From contig JAITJD010000003.1 of the NCBI GenBank assembly GCA_031279085.1, forward strand, positions 1 through 35,921: a stretch of 35,921 bases of DNA, written 5' to 3'. The translations under genes were made by a program, and so were the position numbers. This document shows positions 6,800 through 16,499 of the stretch, piece after piece. The stretch is from Rickettsiales bacterium. GTDB taxonomy: Bacteria; Pseudomonadota; Alphaproteobacteria; Rs-D84. How positions within the stretch are numbered: position 1 is the first letter of the stretch; each line of letters begins with the position of its first letter. The notes under the pieces were generated by a model. It had not been told where the DNA came from. It ran no database searches and saw only the letters and a list, made by a program, of their open reading frames with translations.

Positions 6800-8416
6800 C
6801 TAGTTCAGCGGCGCGCCCCAATGCTGTTGGATATTGCGCTCTACATCCATCGGGCTGACCAAAACCTGCGGCGTCAGTATGACGACCAGAACATCTCTTT
6901 GAGACTGCGTTTCGCGCGAACCGGACAGAGCCATAAAATCAGGGTCGCCCAGCCCGTATCTGGTATCATTGTTCGTCTGCTTTTCAAATCCGGACACAAC
7001 CAGCATCTGGCCGGATTCCATAATAACCTCCTGCATAAAGCTACGTTCTTCAACCTCTGGCAATTGCAGTGTCACCTCGCCTATTGTCTGGGTGGACATG
7101 GTCAGCAGCTCGCGCACAGACATCTTGAACAGCAGCAGTATCCTGCCATTTTCCAACACATTCGGCAGCAGCTGCATGGAAAATCCCGTTTCCAAATCAT
7201 CTTGGTCAACCGTGCTGGATTCAACGGTCGTGAAGTTGCGTGATTCAAACCGCTTGATGTATCCGGTTGTCTTCGTGTTGCTTACTGGCGCGACGCGGTT
7301 GTTGCGCGTTGTCACGCCCACATTGGTGACCAAGGACACCTTGCCCTGCTTTGCCAGCGCATTAATCAAAGCGGTGCTGCCGGCCACGCCCGACAAAGAC
7401 CCGTTCACGATTTGATCCTGGGTGTAGGCGCCGGTAATTTCCGTTCCGCCTTCCATATGCGTCGCGCCGGTCAGGGACGATACCGCGTTTGACAAGACAG
7501 CTATGTTCATGCTGCTGGCCTCGGTGGTGGTCAGATTATTTTTAGGATTCGCGACAATGTTTATGCCGGATGCGGAATTTATCGCGGCGGCCAGATTCAA
7601 TCCGAACGCGGAATTGTTGGAAATTGAGACTTGCAGAACTTTCACATCGATTGTAACCAGCTGGGACAGCCGCTTGTTTTGCTTTGCGATATAATCCGCG
7701 ATGCGCGTCTGAACGGACGGCGGCGCGGTGACGGTTATCGTTCCCAGGCTCTGCGACACATTGAAGTTCGCGTTTTCAGTTTTGCCTATGATGGAGCTTA
7801 TAGCTTTTTCAATTTCCTCCCATTCTTTCAATGTCGATTCTAACGAAACCTGATTTCCGTCGTCAGTGCGTATAGATGACTGATAGGAAACATCCGTCCC
7901 CAGCGCATATAATGTGAATGTCTTGGTTTCCGTTTCATAGAACACGATCGAGCTCTTGTCATAATACCACAGCAGGTCCAGATCGGTCGCAACCTGGGAC
8001 AGTAGTCCGGACAATTTTCCAGTATAGGCCACATTCACCGTCTTTTTTAATTTTTCGGTGTTGATCTGGCTGTCTATTTTCACCGGTATGTCGGATATTG
8101 AATGTATATTGTTGGCCAAAACCTGCAAGGACACGGGCTCGCTGAGCAAAATTGTTATGCCGGTATCCGATTCGAACTTCGAAGGAAGATTATTTTTATG
8201 CTCCAACACTGTGGATTTGTTCCCCAGCCACACTCCCTCGGACATGGACACCGTGTCTCCGCTGGTAACTTTTGCGCGGGGATTTTTCGCCATTTCGAAA
8301 GCGTCGTATGCGTTTATGAAGTTTTGGTCCACCTCCGCTGCTACATACGTGGACTCTTTTTTCGCGCATGCGCAGAACAAAAGAACAAAAAAACAAAGAA
8401 CAAATGTTTTTCTCAT
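6800..8416 (-). CDS. PilN/TcpC-type lipoprotein secretin of a type IVb pilus-like system
   Basis: Secretins form the outer-membrane ring through which pili or secreted proteins pass. The 538-residue product has a lipoprotein signal (MRKTFVLCFFVLLFCACAKK). An N-terminal region suits small periplasmic ring domains (VSLQVLANNIHSISDIPVKID and LSGLLSQVATDLDLLWYY). The C-terminal secretin domain has LVTIDVKVLQVSISNNSAFG, GFSMQLLPNVLENGRILLLF, QSGQ-like ESGQMLVVSGFE and the closing VLVVILTPQVL. The start at 8416 is chosen over an in-frame ATG at 8431 because GAGAGAGG lies 5 bases upstream of it. The neighbour at 8506-9408 carries a TcpQ-like domain, matching the tcpQ-tcpC order of type IVb pilus operons. 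No pilin, ATPase or inner-membrane platform gene is in the window. Confidence 0.88.
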   Translation of the reverse strand: MRKTFVLCFFVLLFCACAKKESTYVAAEVDQNFINAYDAFEMAKNPRAKVTSGDTVSMSEGVWLGNKSTVLEHKNNLPSKFESDTGITILLSEPVSLQVLANNIHSISDIPVKIDSQINTEKLKKTVNVAYTGKLSGLLSQVATDLDLLWYYDKSSIVFYETETKTFTLYALGTDVSYQSSIRTDDGNQVSLESTLKEWEEIEKAISSIIGKTENANFNVSQSLGTITVTAPPSVQTRIADYIAKQNKRLSQLVTIDVKVLQVSISNNSAFGLNLAAAINSASGINIVANPKNNLTTTEASSMNIAVLSNAVSSLTGATHMEGGTEITGAYTQDQIVNGSLSGVAGSTALINALAKQGKVSLVTNVGVTTRNNRVAPVSNTKTTGYIKRFESRNFTTVESSTVDQDDLETGFSMQLLPNVLENGRILLLFKMSVRELLTMSTQTIGEVTLQLPEVEERSFMQEVIMESGQMLVVSGFEKQTNNDTRYGLGDPDFMALSGSRETQSQRDVLVVILTPQVLVSPMDVERNIQQHWGAPLN

Positions 8417-8505
8417 AAAAACCTCTCTCAATTAATATTCAAGAGTCCGAACCGCAAGCGCAAAGAACAGTTCGGTCTTTGGCTTTTGGTTTTTGCTCTT
8501 TGATT

Positions 8506-9408
8506 TTACTCTTCCGTGGTCGACACAACCAGCACCCTGTTTCCTTTATAGAATTTCGCGTACGGTATTGGAATCGCGCGGCCGAAATTGCGCACCAAGG
8601 CTGAGGCCACATCGACAAAACGGCCCTTGAAAACCGCGCTTGCCTCGATTGGATATTCGCGCGCCGCGGCCCAGACCAAATCCCAGCCTTCCTTGTCGCA
8701 CCAGTCTTGCAAAACTTCGCGCAGAGTTTTTCCGCTGGCGACAACCCAGGAACGTACCTGGTCTTGCAGTTCTCTGGGCGCTTCGGCATCCGCGGATTGG
8801 TCGACGGATATTTCGCCGTCTCGCGATATTTCAGACGCCTCTGCTTTTTCGGCGAATACGGCAGCTTCCTCCAACCCCCTTCCGGCGCATTTTTTCCGCG
8901 AGCTGCGGGACACCGTCAAAACCTCGCCCCCGTCGTCTTCCAGCATTTCCCGATGCATCAGCGGCATGTCTGACGCCACATTGCATTCGTCGTCAAAGCC
9001 GGCTGGCATCTGGCTTCCGTGCAGCATGTTCGCGCCGCCGGACCAGCCGCTGAAATCGCCGCGCGCGCCGCCCATATTAAAATTATTCTCAACCACCAAA
9101 TCGGCGCCTATTTTGGAAACAATTCTTATATTGTCGCCTTGTTTTTTACCGCATGACGCGGAGCCGTTGCACGAAACCTCTACATCCGCGTCCGATCCAG
9201 GCAACGGCCATGCCGGCACTTGGGTTAAAGATTTTGAAATATCCACATCATGCCTTTCTTCACTTTCTTCATAATAGCTGTAATCCGCCGCAGGCTCTTC
9301 TTTTGTATAAAAAACCTCTGACGTCACGACCTGGGGCAGATTTTCAGCGGCAAAACAATACCCAGCGGCAGTCGCGAACATGGCCATTATTAAAATCTTG
9401 CGGAACAT
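8506..9408 (-). CDS. Periplasmic protein with C-terminal TcpQ/PilL-like domain
   Basis: The 300-residue product has a signal peptide (MFRKILIMAMFATAAGYCFA), a long acidic, poorly conserved-looking middle, and a C-terminal domain from about residue 215 (WVVASGKTLREVLQDWCDKEGWDL..., ending KGNRVLVVS). This pattern, with G-x-SLR-x2-L-x2-W, a YPI-x-A stretch and a final NRVLVV, is that of the TcpQ/PilL C-terminal family. In Vibrio cholerae, TcpQ localises and stabilises the TcpC secretin; the secretin gene lies 89 bases downstream here on the same strand. The middle region has several cysteines. GGAAG precedes the ATG at 9408. Confidence 0.78.
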   Translation of the reverse strand: MFRKILIMAMFATAAGYCFAAENLPQVVTSEVFYTKEEPAADYSYYEESEERHDVDISKSLTQVPAWPLPGSDADVEVSCNGSASCGKKQGDNIRIVSKIGADLVVENNFNMGGARGDFSGWSGGANMLHGSQMPAGFDDECNVASDMPLMHREMLEDDGGEVLTVSRSSRKKCAGRGLEEAAVFAEKAEASEISRDGEISVDQSADAEAPRELQDQVRSWVVASGKTLREVLQDWCDKEGWDLVWAAAREYPIEASAVFKGRFVDVASALVRNFGRAIPIPYAKFYKGNRVLVVSTTEE

Positions 9409-9589
9409 TAAAGCTTCCTTTTTTAGTCTTTTGCACTATTATGTAAATATTATAACAATTTGACCGAATCTGTGCAAGACCTAAAAAAACGGCTCGGCTG
9501 ATAAAAGCTTAAATCGGGATGTCGGATAAATTCGCACGAATCGCGAAAAGATGTTATAGTGGCAATCAGTTCGTCTTATGGAGCAGAAA

Positions 9590-10124
9590 ATGCGCGACAT
9601 TCTTATTTTATCTTTCACGGGCTTGACCGCTTTGGGAATCATCGGTCTGGCTTTTTTCATATCAGTAATAAATTTCAGGCTGAAACAGCTGGCTAAAACA
9701 TTATCGCATCAATACGCGCTGATTGTCAAAATGCAGTCTGTTTTAAAAAGCAGGCATGCGACCAATGTCGTTGCTGAAAATGCGGAAATGATTTACCAAG
9801 ACTTGCTGCAAAACCTGATACCGGTTATGGCGGCCATAGACATAATGCCAAGAAATACCGCCGAACATCCATTGTGGCGCGCGCTGGGCGGGATTATGGA
9901 CGAGTATGCGAAAAACCCATTCGCGCTTGAAAAGCTGCGTCGGGCTATAAAGCTGGACTCGGAAACAGCGCGCAGCATTGACAACTATCTGAATCGGGCG
10001 GACGGATTCCTGCGGCATCTAAACAGCACTGATCCGGACGGAATTTTATCCGCGGCATTCACAGACGGGCTGCTGGGGCAGTCTATTACGTTTTTCGGAC
10101 AGGCAAAGCAGCTGGCGGGCAATC

Positions 10125-10132
<8 letters not shown>
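9590..10132 (+). CDS. Membrane-anchored protein of unknown function
   Basis: The 180-residue product has one N-terminal transmembrane helix (ILILSFTGLTALGIIGLAFFISVI) followed by a long helical, mostly hydrophilic domain. The start at 9590 is preferred over an in-frame ATG at 9578 because GGAG sits 6 bases before it. TATAGT at about 9555 is a possible -10. The stop overlaps the presumed TTG start of sufB by 8 bases, suggesting co-translation with sufB. No motif links it to iron-sulfur assembly and no family is recognised. Confidence 0.7.
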
Positions 10133-11438
<1,306 letters not shown>

Positions 11439-11453
11439 CAAGTTTGTCTCGTA

Positions 11454-12173
11454 TTATTCTCGACCTTCATTTTTTGCAAGCATCGCCGCATTAGATTCCT
11501 GCCTGACTTTATATTGAAAATCTCTTACTCTATACCCCGCCAGGAATATTTTGCCACTGTTTGTTTCTATTTCTACCTTTTCATTGTAATTATTGACGCT
11601 CATGACTTTTTCAAAAGATATTCCCAGCAAACCAAACAGTTTTTGTGTTTCATCCAATGAAAATATCGGAACGCTCATAATAATATCTCCCAAGGGATTT
11701 TCGGATTTTTCCCGCTTGCCGCGCAAATTTTCATAAAAATCCCTGTCGTATTTCCCCTTGGAGTATTTGATAAGCAATTGAAGATATTTCGCGGTTCTAG
11801 AACTATTGTAAGGAATCTGATCTATAAGCAGAGCCGCATTGCTGAAAGCAATATCATCTATGCCGCGATTTTTCAACTCATTTAAAATTTTCTCAAAATT
11901 TTTGCTGTTGTGTAAAAATGAGGCCATATAAATAAAAGTTGAAACATCCAAGCCTGTTCCAAAAGACCTTCCTAACCGCTCTCTGGGATTTCCGGATATT
12001 ATTGGCGTGGATTTGTTTATCAAATCAGCAACTTTCATCAGCCGCGCAAATCTTCGTTCCTCAAGCTGCGGATCATCGGATTCTTTAATTGAATGTGTCC
12101 ATTCGATAAATTCAGAAAAGCTATCTTTGAAGTTTTTATTTTGCAAGTTATTTATTCCTTTCGAAAAATTCAT
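11454..12173 (-). CDS. Hypothetical cytoplasmic protein between sufB and sufC
   Basis: The 239-residue product begins MNFSKGINNLQNKNFKDSFSEF and is rich in Lys, Asn, Ile and Phe, with no signal peptide or membrane span. It looks largely alpha-helical, with a more beta-like C-terminus (KVEIETNSGKIFLAGYRVRDF). The start at 12173 is chosen because AAGGAA lies 6 bases upstream; an in-frame ATG at 12218 lacks such a site and lies upstream of the promoter. The gene is A/T-richer than the suf genes around it and runs opposite to them, ending 15 bases from sufB, so it looks like an insertion into a suf operon. No family is recognised. Confidence 0.72.
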   Translation of the reverse strand: MNFSKGINNLQNKNFKDSFSEFIEWTHSIKESDDPQLEERRFARLMKVADLINKSTPIISGNPRERLGRSFGTGLDVSTFIYMASFLHNSKNFEKILNELKNRGIDDIAFSNAALLIDQIPYNSSRTAKYLQLLIKYSKGKYDRDFYENLRGKREKSENPLGDIIMSVPIFSLDETQKLFGLLGISFEKVMSVNNYNEKVEIETNSGKIFLAGYRVRDFQYKVRQESNAAMLAKNEGRE

Positions 12174-12196
12174 GAACAATTCCTTTTTATTAAATA

Positions 12197-12225
12197 ATTT
12201 TATCACAAAAATATGCAATTTTCAA
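12197..12225 (-). promoter_or_regulatory. Promoter of the hypothetical gene at 11454-12173
   Basis: On the minus strand TTGAAA (12220-12225) and TAAAAT (12197-12202) are 17 bases apart, and the start codon is 24 bases downstream of the -10. Confidence 0.6.
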
Positions 12226-12234
12226 ATATTATGT

Positions 12235-12240
12235 TATAAT
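12235..12240 (+). promoter_or_regulatory. -10 box for sufC
   Basis: TATAAT lies 30 bases before the sufC start. The -35 is poor (a TATGCAA region near 12212). It suggests that sufC has its own promoter, consistent with its separation from sufB. Confidence 0.4.
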
Positions 12241-12269
12241 ACGACCATAATTGTTAACGGATATTTGAA

Positions 12270-12944
12270 ATGTTGAAAATAAAAAACCTTACCGTGTCGC
12301 TGGGCGGGAAAAAATTGCTGACAGATATAAATCTGACGGTCGCCAGCGGGGCGCGCCACTTGCTGACCGGCCATAATGGCAGCGGAAAATCCACTTTGGC
12401 GCAAACCATTGCGGGCAATCCAGATTATACGATTGATAATGGCCAGATTATTTTCGACGCCCGTGATATCACGGGCGAAAGCGCGACAAGGCGCGCATTG
12501 CTGGGGGTTTTTCTGGGCGCGCAGAATGTGCCGGAAATACCGGGCCTTACGATAATAAGCTTTTTGAAGCATTCGGCGGCCGCGCACAGTCGCTTTCAAA
12601 CAGGCAAAGACCTTTCCATGGGCGAATTTCTGGCCATGCTTGAATCGGCGCGCGCGCGACTGGATATTCCAAAGGAATGGCTGAACCGCAGCATCAATGT
12701 GGGCTTTTCGGGCGGCGAAAGAAAAAGACTTATGCTGCTGCGCCTTTTGATGGCAAAACCTGTCCTGGCTGTTTTGGACGAGCCTGATTCAGGCGCGGAC
12801 GCATCGGTGCAGCAGCTTATCGCAAGTGTTATGAAAGAGCTTGAAGACACAAGCTTTCTGTTCATAAGTCATCAGGATGCGTTTGCAAAACTGGCAAATC
12901 CGACGCAAACAACCAGTTTGTCTTCCGGAAAAATTATGATATAA
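12270..12944 (+). CDS. sufC: Fe-S cluster assembly ATPase SufC
   Basis: SufC is the ABC-type ATPase of the SufBCD scaffold. The 224-residue protein has Walker A GHNGSGKST (about 34-42), a Q-loop region FLGAQNVPEIPG matching the SufC pattern with EIPG, the ABC signature FSGGERKR, Walker B LAVLDEPDSGAD and the switch histidine in FISHQDAF. The DSG after Walker B is a SufC hallmark, although the usual LDETDSGLD reads LDEPDSGAD. It is about 20 residues shorter than typical SufC. It follows its own -10 box and precedes two membrane protein genes on the same strand. Confidence 0.92.
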   Translation: MLKIKNLTVSLGGKKLLTDINLTVASGARHLLTGHNGSGKSTLAQTIAGNPDYTIDNGQIIFDARDITGESATRRALLGVFLGAQNVPEIPGLTIISFLKHSAAAHSRFQTGKDLSMGEFLAMLESARARLDIPKEWLNRSINVGFSGGERKRLMLLRLLMAKPVLAVLDEPDSGADASVQQLIASVMKELEDTSFLFISHQDAFAKLANPTQTTSLSSGKIMI

Positions 12945-12978
12945 TTAAAATCAAATGCTAAAAAAAGGATTGAGAATC

Positions 12979-13947
12979 ATGTCAAAAAAAACAACGGCGG
13001 ATAATAAATCAAATTTGGTTTCGTGGATTTTTACAAAGCCCGCCAAATTTTCATTATTATTATTATTATCATTCGCATTAATTACCCTCCTGTCCGTCTT
13101 GTGGATTGCAGTAGTACACGGTCTGAACAAGTTTGCCGTCATGGAGCCCATGAATATGATAGGCCTGTTCATTATAATGGCGGCCGCTTTCGTATTTTCG
13201 GTTTTCAAGCTGATAAAATGGCTGCCCAAAGATAATCTTGACCGGCGCAGCTTCATTGCCGTAAACAACGGGCTGTCGATTACATGCTTTATATTCACAT
13301 TGCCTGCAATCCTGCTGACTACCAGCGGCGCGGCATTCCGGACTATGATCTGGCTGCAATTTAATTCGCCGGCGCTGTTCATGCTGGTCACGGCTTTTCT
13401 CGTATTGTTTTTTCTGTATGTAGTCGGCTTATCTGTTTCAAATATATGCTCGATATACCGCCGCGCGGCTGCGATGGGCGTTTCCGGTTGGAAAATACTG
13501 CTGTCGTTTCCGTTCGGATTTTACCTATTTTGGTTTCCGGGATACCTGCTGCCGGAAGACGGCAAGCCAAAGCCGGCGATAGCAATAAAATCAAAATGGT
13601 ATTCCGCCTTTACGGACTGGGTCGTCGGACGGCCGATCAACACGATCCTGACATGCGCGCTTGTATTGATTCTGATGTTTCCGGCGTATGGTGGCGCGCC
13701 TATCTGGATTGTTTTTTTGGGGCTGGTATTCTGCGTATGGCTGCTGATTGCCGGCAAAAAGAAATTCATCAAAAACATTGGGGGAGTGTTCGCCACTTTT
13801 GCCGCGTCGTTAAACATCGCGCTTATCTTGCTGGTCATCGGGATTTTTGGGCTTGCGATAAGTCGGCATGATACGCGCGCCGTCGATGCAGCGCCTTTGA
13901 TTGAATCAGAAATAAAAATGACGGAAACAAGTCAAACAAGGCATTGA
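12979..13947 (+). CDS. Polytopic membrane protein, unknown function
   Basis: The 322-residue product has about eight hydrophobic spans (for example LLLLLSFALITLLSVLWIAVV, FIIMAAAFVFSVF, IWIVFLGLVFCVWLLIA and a last one near ALILLVIGIFGLAI) and a short polar C-terminal tail. The start at 12979 has AAAGGA about 9 bases upstream; an in-frame ATG at 12955 has no such site. The stop is one base before the start of the AI-2E family gene, so the two are almost certainly one transcript, possibly continuing from sufC. No family motif is recognised. Confidence 0.75.
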   Translation: MSKKTTADNKSNLVSWIFTKPAKFSLLLLLSFALITLLSVLWIAVVHGLNKFAVMEPMNMIGLFIIMAAAFVFSVFKLIKWLPKDNLDRRSFIAVNNGLSITCFIFTLPAILLTTSGAAFRTMIWLQFNSPALFMLVTAFLVLFFLYVVGLSVSNICSIYRRAAAMGVSGWKILLSFPFGFYLFWFPGYLLPEDGKPKPAIAIKSKWYSAFTDWVVGRPINTILTCALVLILMFPAYGGAPIWIVFLGLVFCVWLLIAGKKKFIKNIGGVFATFAASLNIALILLVIGIFGLAISRHDTRAVDAAPLIESEIKMTETSQTRH

Positions 13948-13948
13948 A

Positions 13949-14995
13949 ATGAACGAACTGGCTTTATTTGTGGGCGTGATATTTATTCTCTGGCTGGGCA
14001 AGACAATATTCGTTCCAATCATGATAGCGGCGTTTTTATGGTATCTGATAAACGCCATGTCCGCTTATTACCGCAAAATTATGCCTTTCAAACATTCTTC
14101 GGCCAAAAAGATTTTCGGAATACCAAAGCTGTTCGACTGGATTTCCAATATTCTTTCGCTGGCGACATTCGGCGTGGTGATTTACTTGTTCATCACGCAG
14201 ATACGGCCCATGTTTGCGGAATTGACGGCCGCCCTGCCTGAAATTCAGCACAAGCTGCTTTTGCTGGGCGACTATCTGCTGGGCTTTTTCGGCCTGTCGT
14301 TCAATCCGGATAATCTGCCGAACATACCGGGCGTTATTGCCAACATAGGATATTCGGCCGCCGGAATCGCGACAACGGCCGGAATGGTTTTAGTGTACAT
14401 ATTCTTTATGTTCATAGAGCAAAGCACTTTCAACACAAAATTCGCGGCTTTATTTCCTAATAAAACGCGCTCGAAAAAAATGCGCTATATATTAAGCAGC
14501 ATCGACGAGAACATGAAGAAATACATGTTTATGAAAACGCTCATTTCGGCAATCACCGGCGTATTGTCGTATTTCTGGCTGCATTACATAGGATTGGAAT
14601 TCGCGGGCATCTGGGCGTTCATAGTTTTTATCACAAGCTATATCCCGACCATAGGCGCAATTGTCGCATGCTCGCTGCCAATCATATATTCTGTTGCGAC
14701 AGCGGACACGATGAATATTCCGATTCTTACGGCGGCCGGGCTGATCGGATTGCAAATATTGCTGGGAAATTTGATAGAGCCAAAACTTACCGGCAAAACA
14801 TTGAATCTGTCAACTCTGGCGATTTTGATAAATTTGGTCTTTTGGGGAATGCTGTGGGGTGTCGCCGGAATGTTTTTCAGCGTGCCGCTGCTGGTTGCGA
14901 CATTCATAATCACGGCTCAGTTTGACTCTACGCGCTGGATAGCGGTTCTGCTGTCTGCCAACGGCGAGATACCCGAAAAGAAAGACGAGGAATAA
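13949..14995 (+). CDS. AI-2E family transporter (YdiK/PerM type)
   Basis: The family is a group of inner-membrane proteins of about 350 residues; some export small molecules or act as Na+/H+ antiporters, and the autoinducer-2 role holds for only a few members. This 348-residue protein shows the family layout: paired N-terminal spans, a central soluble stretch (about 75-130), then spans containing FITSYIPTIGAIVACSLPI and the C-terminal hallmark GNLIEPKLTGKTLNLSTLAILINLVFWGMLWGVAG split over two helices. It follows the preceding gene by one base and ends 5 bases from the convergent gene at 15001. The substrate cannot be told from the sequence. Confidence 0.85.
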   Translation: MNELALFVGVIFILWLGKTIFVPIMIAAFLWYLINAMSAYYRKIMPFKHSSAKKIFGIPKLFDWISNILSLATFGVVIYLFITQIRPMFAELTAALPEIQHKLLLLGDYLLGFFGLSFNPDNLPNIPGVIANIGYSAAGIATTAGMVLVYIFFMFIEQSTFNTKFAALFPNKTRSKKMRYILSSIDENMKKYMFMKTLISAITGVLSYFWLHYIGLEFAGIWAFIVFITSYIPTIGAIVACSLPIIYSVATADTMNIPILTAAGLIGLQILLGNLIEPKLTGKTLNLSTLAILINLVFWGMLWGVAGMFFSVPLLVATFIITAQFDSTRWIAVLLSANGEIPEKKDEE

Positions 14996-15000
14996 GCTTT

Positions 15001-16209
15001 CTATTTCACTTCATTTTTCACTTCATTTTCCTTTTTGACGCACTTTAAATATTCATCTGGACTAATAATTGTCCAGCATTGCTTATTCAGTTCGGCATTA
15101 TGGTCATTGCCTTTCCCGAAAGCCAGTTCCTGGTTGCTATACTTGATCGCTGTTCTGCAATAAGCGGGCGCGTATTCCGTTTTGTCAGAAAAAAGCTTTC
15201 CTGTTTCGCAATTGACGCAAACGCCGGTATCCGGATTCGCTCCATTCTTTGGATTGCCTTTGCATTCGACGCATGTTTTGTCCGCATCTGACTTGAATGC
15301 ATATCCCGCCAGGCATCTGTATTTATAGCATTTTGCGGTGTCGTCATATTTCGGCTCATGCGCTGCGGCGTTAAAATCTTTCCAATCCGCGCATAAGTCC
15401 GCGTCGGTCAAAGTGCATTTGGTCGGATCCACCGGATCGCAATCATCCTTTGCGTAATTCGCCTTGTACCCGTTTTTGCAAAGCAATGTCGGGGTGCCGA
15501 CCTTCATCACTGTCGCGGTGGACACCATATCTTCCCAGCCGCTACGTTCTGCGCGCACCACCATGGGCTGCACAAGCGCGCCGTGCCCCCTGGGCAGCCA
15601 GCCGGATACAGCCAGAACCATATCGTGCTCTTGGGTTTTGTTTAATCCGCACCCCACAGGGTCATTCATATAAAACATTGAAATTTGACTTTCAATATTC
15701 GCACCTTGGGTCGCTATTTTGTAATTTGCAAACTTCGCCTTGGTTATTAATGTGGAATCGCAAAAGTTGTCGTCGCGCGGAGTTGTGCATCCGTCGCCGC
15801 CATAATTTTCCTTGCAGAGCCAAAAACACTCGCCCAATCCACCCTCAGGCTCGAAATAAATTGTAAGTGCATTGCCTTTGTTTTTGTTCGTGCCCTGCGC
15901 CTGGGTTACGCAAAACTTTGCGCCGTTGGCATTAACATCGCGCGCAATCAACAGCAATATCGCCATTTCATCGTCGGAAGTTCCACGATTCGGCTGATTG
16001 TGCGCGGCCCCGTTCCAATTTTTGCAACCTGCAAGACTATTGCCTACGCATGCATCTCCCACGTTGTGGCTTTTGCAGAGACGTTGATTATTCGACAAGC
16101 CAGACGCGCCCCATGAGGACCTCAAACCGGATATATTTATTCCGCCTCCAACGGCGGGAATGAAGAACAAGCACCCAAGAAGAATTATTATAGTTTTCAA
16201 GCAGTTCAT
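15001..16209 (-). CDS. Cysteine-rich secreted protein, unknown function
   Basis: The 402-residue product has a signal peptide (MNCLKTIIILLGCLFFIPAVGGG) and many cysteines throughout. Several stretches resemble growth-factor-receptor-like cysteine spacing (CLAGYAFKSDADKTCVECKG and CVNCETGKLF), plus GYKANYAKDDCDP. The C-terminus is lysine- and glutamate-rich (KKENEVKNEVK). It is the same general type as the protein at 1-1424 and probably disulfide-bonded at the cell surface or in the periplasm. GGAG lies about 8 bases upstream of the ATG, and the structured leader with terminator (16235-16399) lies immediately before it, so expression probably depends on read-through or refolding of that leader. 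No characterised family is recognised. Confidence 0.82.
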   Translation of the reverse strand: MNCLKTIIILLGCLFFIPAVGGGINISGLRSSWGASGLSNNQRLCKSHNVGDACVGNSLAGCKNWNGAAHNQPNRGTSDDEMAILLLIARDVNANGAKFCVTQAQGTNKNKGNALTIYFEPEGGLGECFWLCKENYGGDGCTTPRDDNFCDSTLITKAKFANYKIATQGANIESQISMFYMNDPVGCGLNKTQEHDMVLAVSGWLPRGHGALVQPMVVRAERSGWEDMVSTATVMKVGTPTLLCKNGYKANYAKDDCDPVDPTKCTLTDADLCADWKDFNAAAHEPKYDDTAKCYKYRCLAGYAFKSDADKTCVECKGNPKNGANPDTGVCVNCETGKLFSDKTEYAPAYCRTAIKYSNQELAFGKGNDHNAELNKQCWTIISPDEYLKCVKKENEVKNEVK

Positions 16210-16234
16210 TTTTTATGCTCCAAAGTTTTATATG

Positions 16235-16399
16235 CAAAAAAACCACCGGAGAATCTGGTGGTTGGAGCTTTCTAACAATCTACTGAATTGCGTGGCTTAT
16301 TCAATATATTCGCCACACTCCAACCTTGGTTGGAATGCCTTCATCCTTGCGGATGCAGTAGACTGGGTTAGAAAGCCCAATGCAGAAACACTCTGCATT
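16235..16399 (-). ncRNA. Structured leader element, copy B (clearest)
   Basis: The predicted minus-strand RNA of about 165 nt begins with a hairpin (AATGCAGA/TCTGCATT). A two-part closing stem pairs 16367-16375 with 16268-16276 (CTTTCTAAC/GTTAGAAAG) and 16356-16362 with 16279-16285 (TCTACTG/CAGTAGA). Inside it are three hairpins: CATCC-GCAA-GGATG (a GNRA loop), CATTCCAAC/GTTGGAGTG and GTGGC/GCCAC. It ends in a Rho-independent terminator. Compared with copy C, bases 16257-16276 match 33088-33107 at 17 of 20 positions while the other stems change sequence but keep pairing. It is the leader of the gene starting at 16209. It may act as a cis-regulator or as a free small RNA; the ligand or target is unknown. 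Confidence 0.65.
16236..16263 (-). terminator. Terminator at the end of leader B
   Basis: On the minus strand AACCACC (16257-16263) pairs with GGTGGTT (16241-16247) and runs into seven T residues. It lies only 26 bases before the start codon at 16209, an attenuator-like position. Confidence 0.75.
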
Positions 16400-16405
16400 A
16401 CTCAA

Positions 16406-16434
16406 ATTATAATAATATGCACATATAAAGTAAA
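16406..16434 (-). promoter_or_regulatory. Promoter of leader B
   Basis: TTTACT (16429-16434) and TATAAT (16406-16411) on the minus strand are 17 bases apart. Transcription would start near 16399, right at the first hairpin of the leader. Confidence 0.65.
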
Positions 16435-16499
16435 TGAGAAATTACAAGGCCGCCGATTAATCGCGGAATGACGAGAAAAAAAGAATAAGACCAAACCAG

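Noticed and set aside
8447-8475. Hairpin CCGAAC/GTTCGG between the TcpQ-like and secretin genes
   Set aside because: Only 6 base pairs with a 17-base loop and no T run; too weak to call a terminator.
8868-8878. Possible further leader block (CCTCCAACC) inside the TcpQ-like gene
   Set aside because: It lies within coding sequence with none of the surrounding stems or promoter; chance match.
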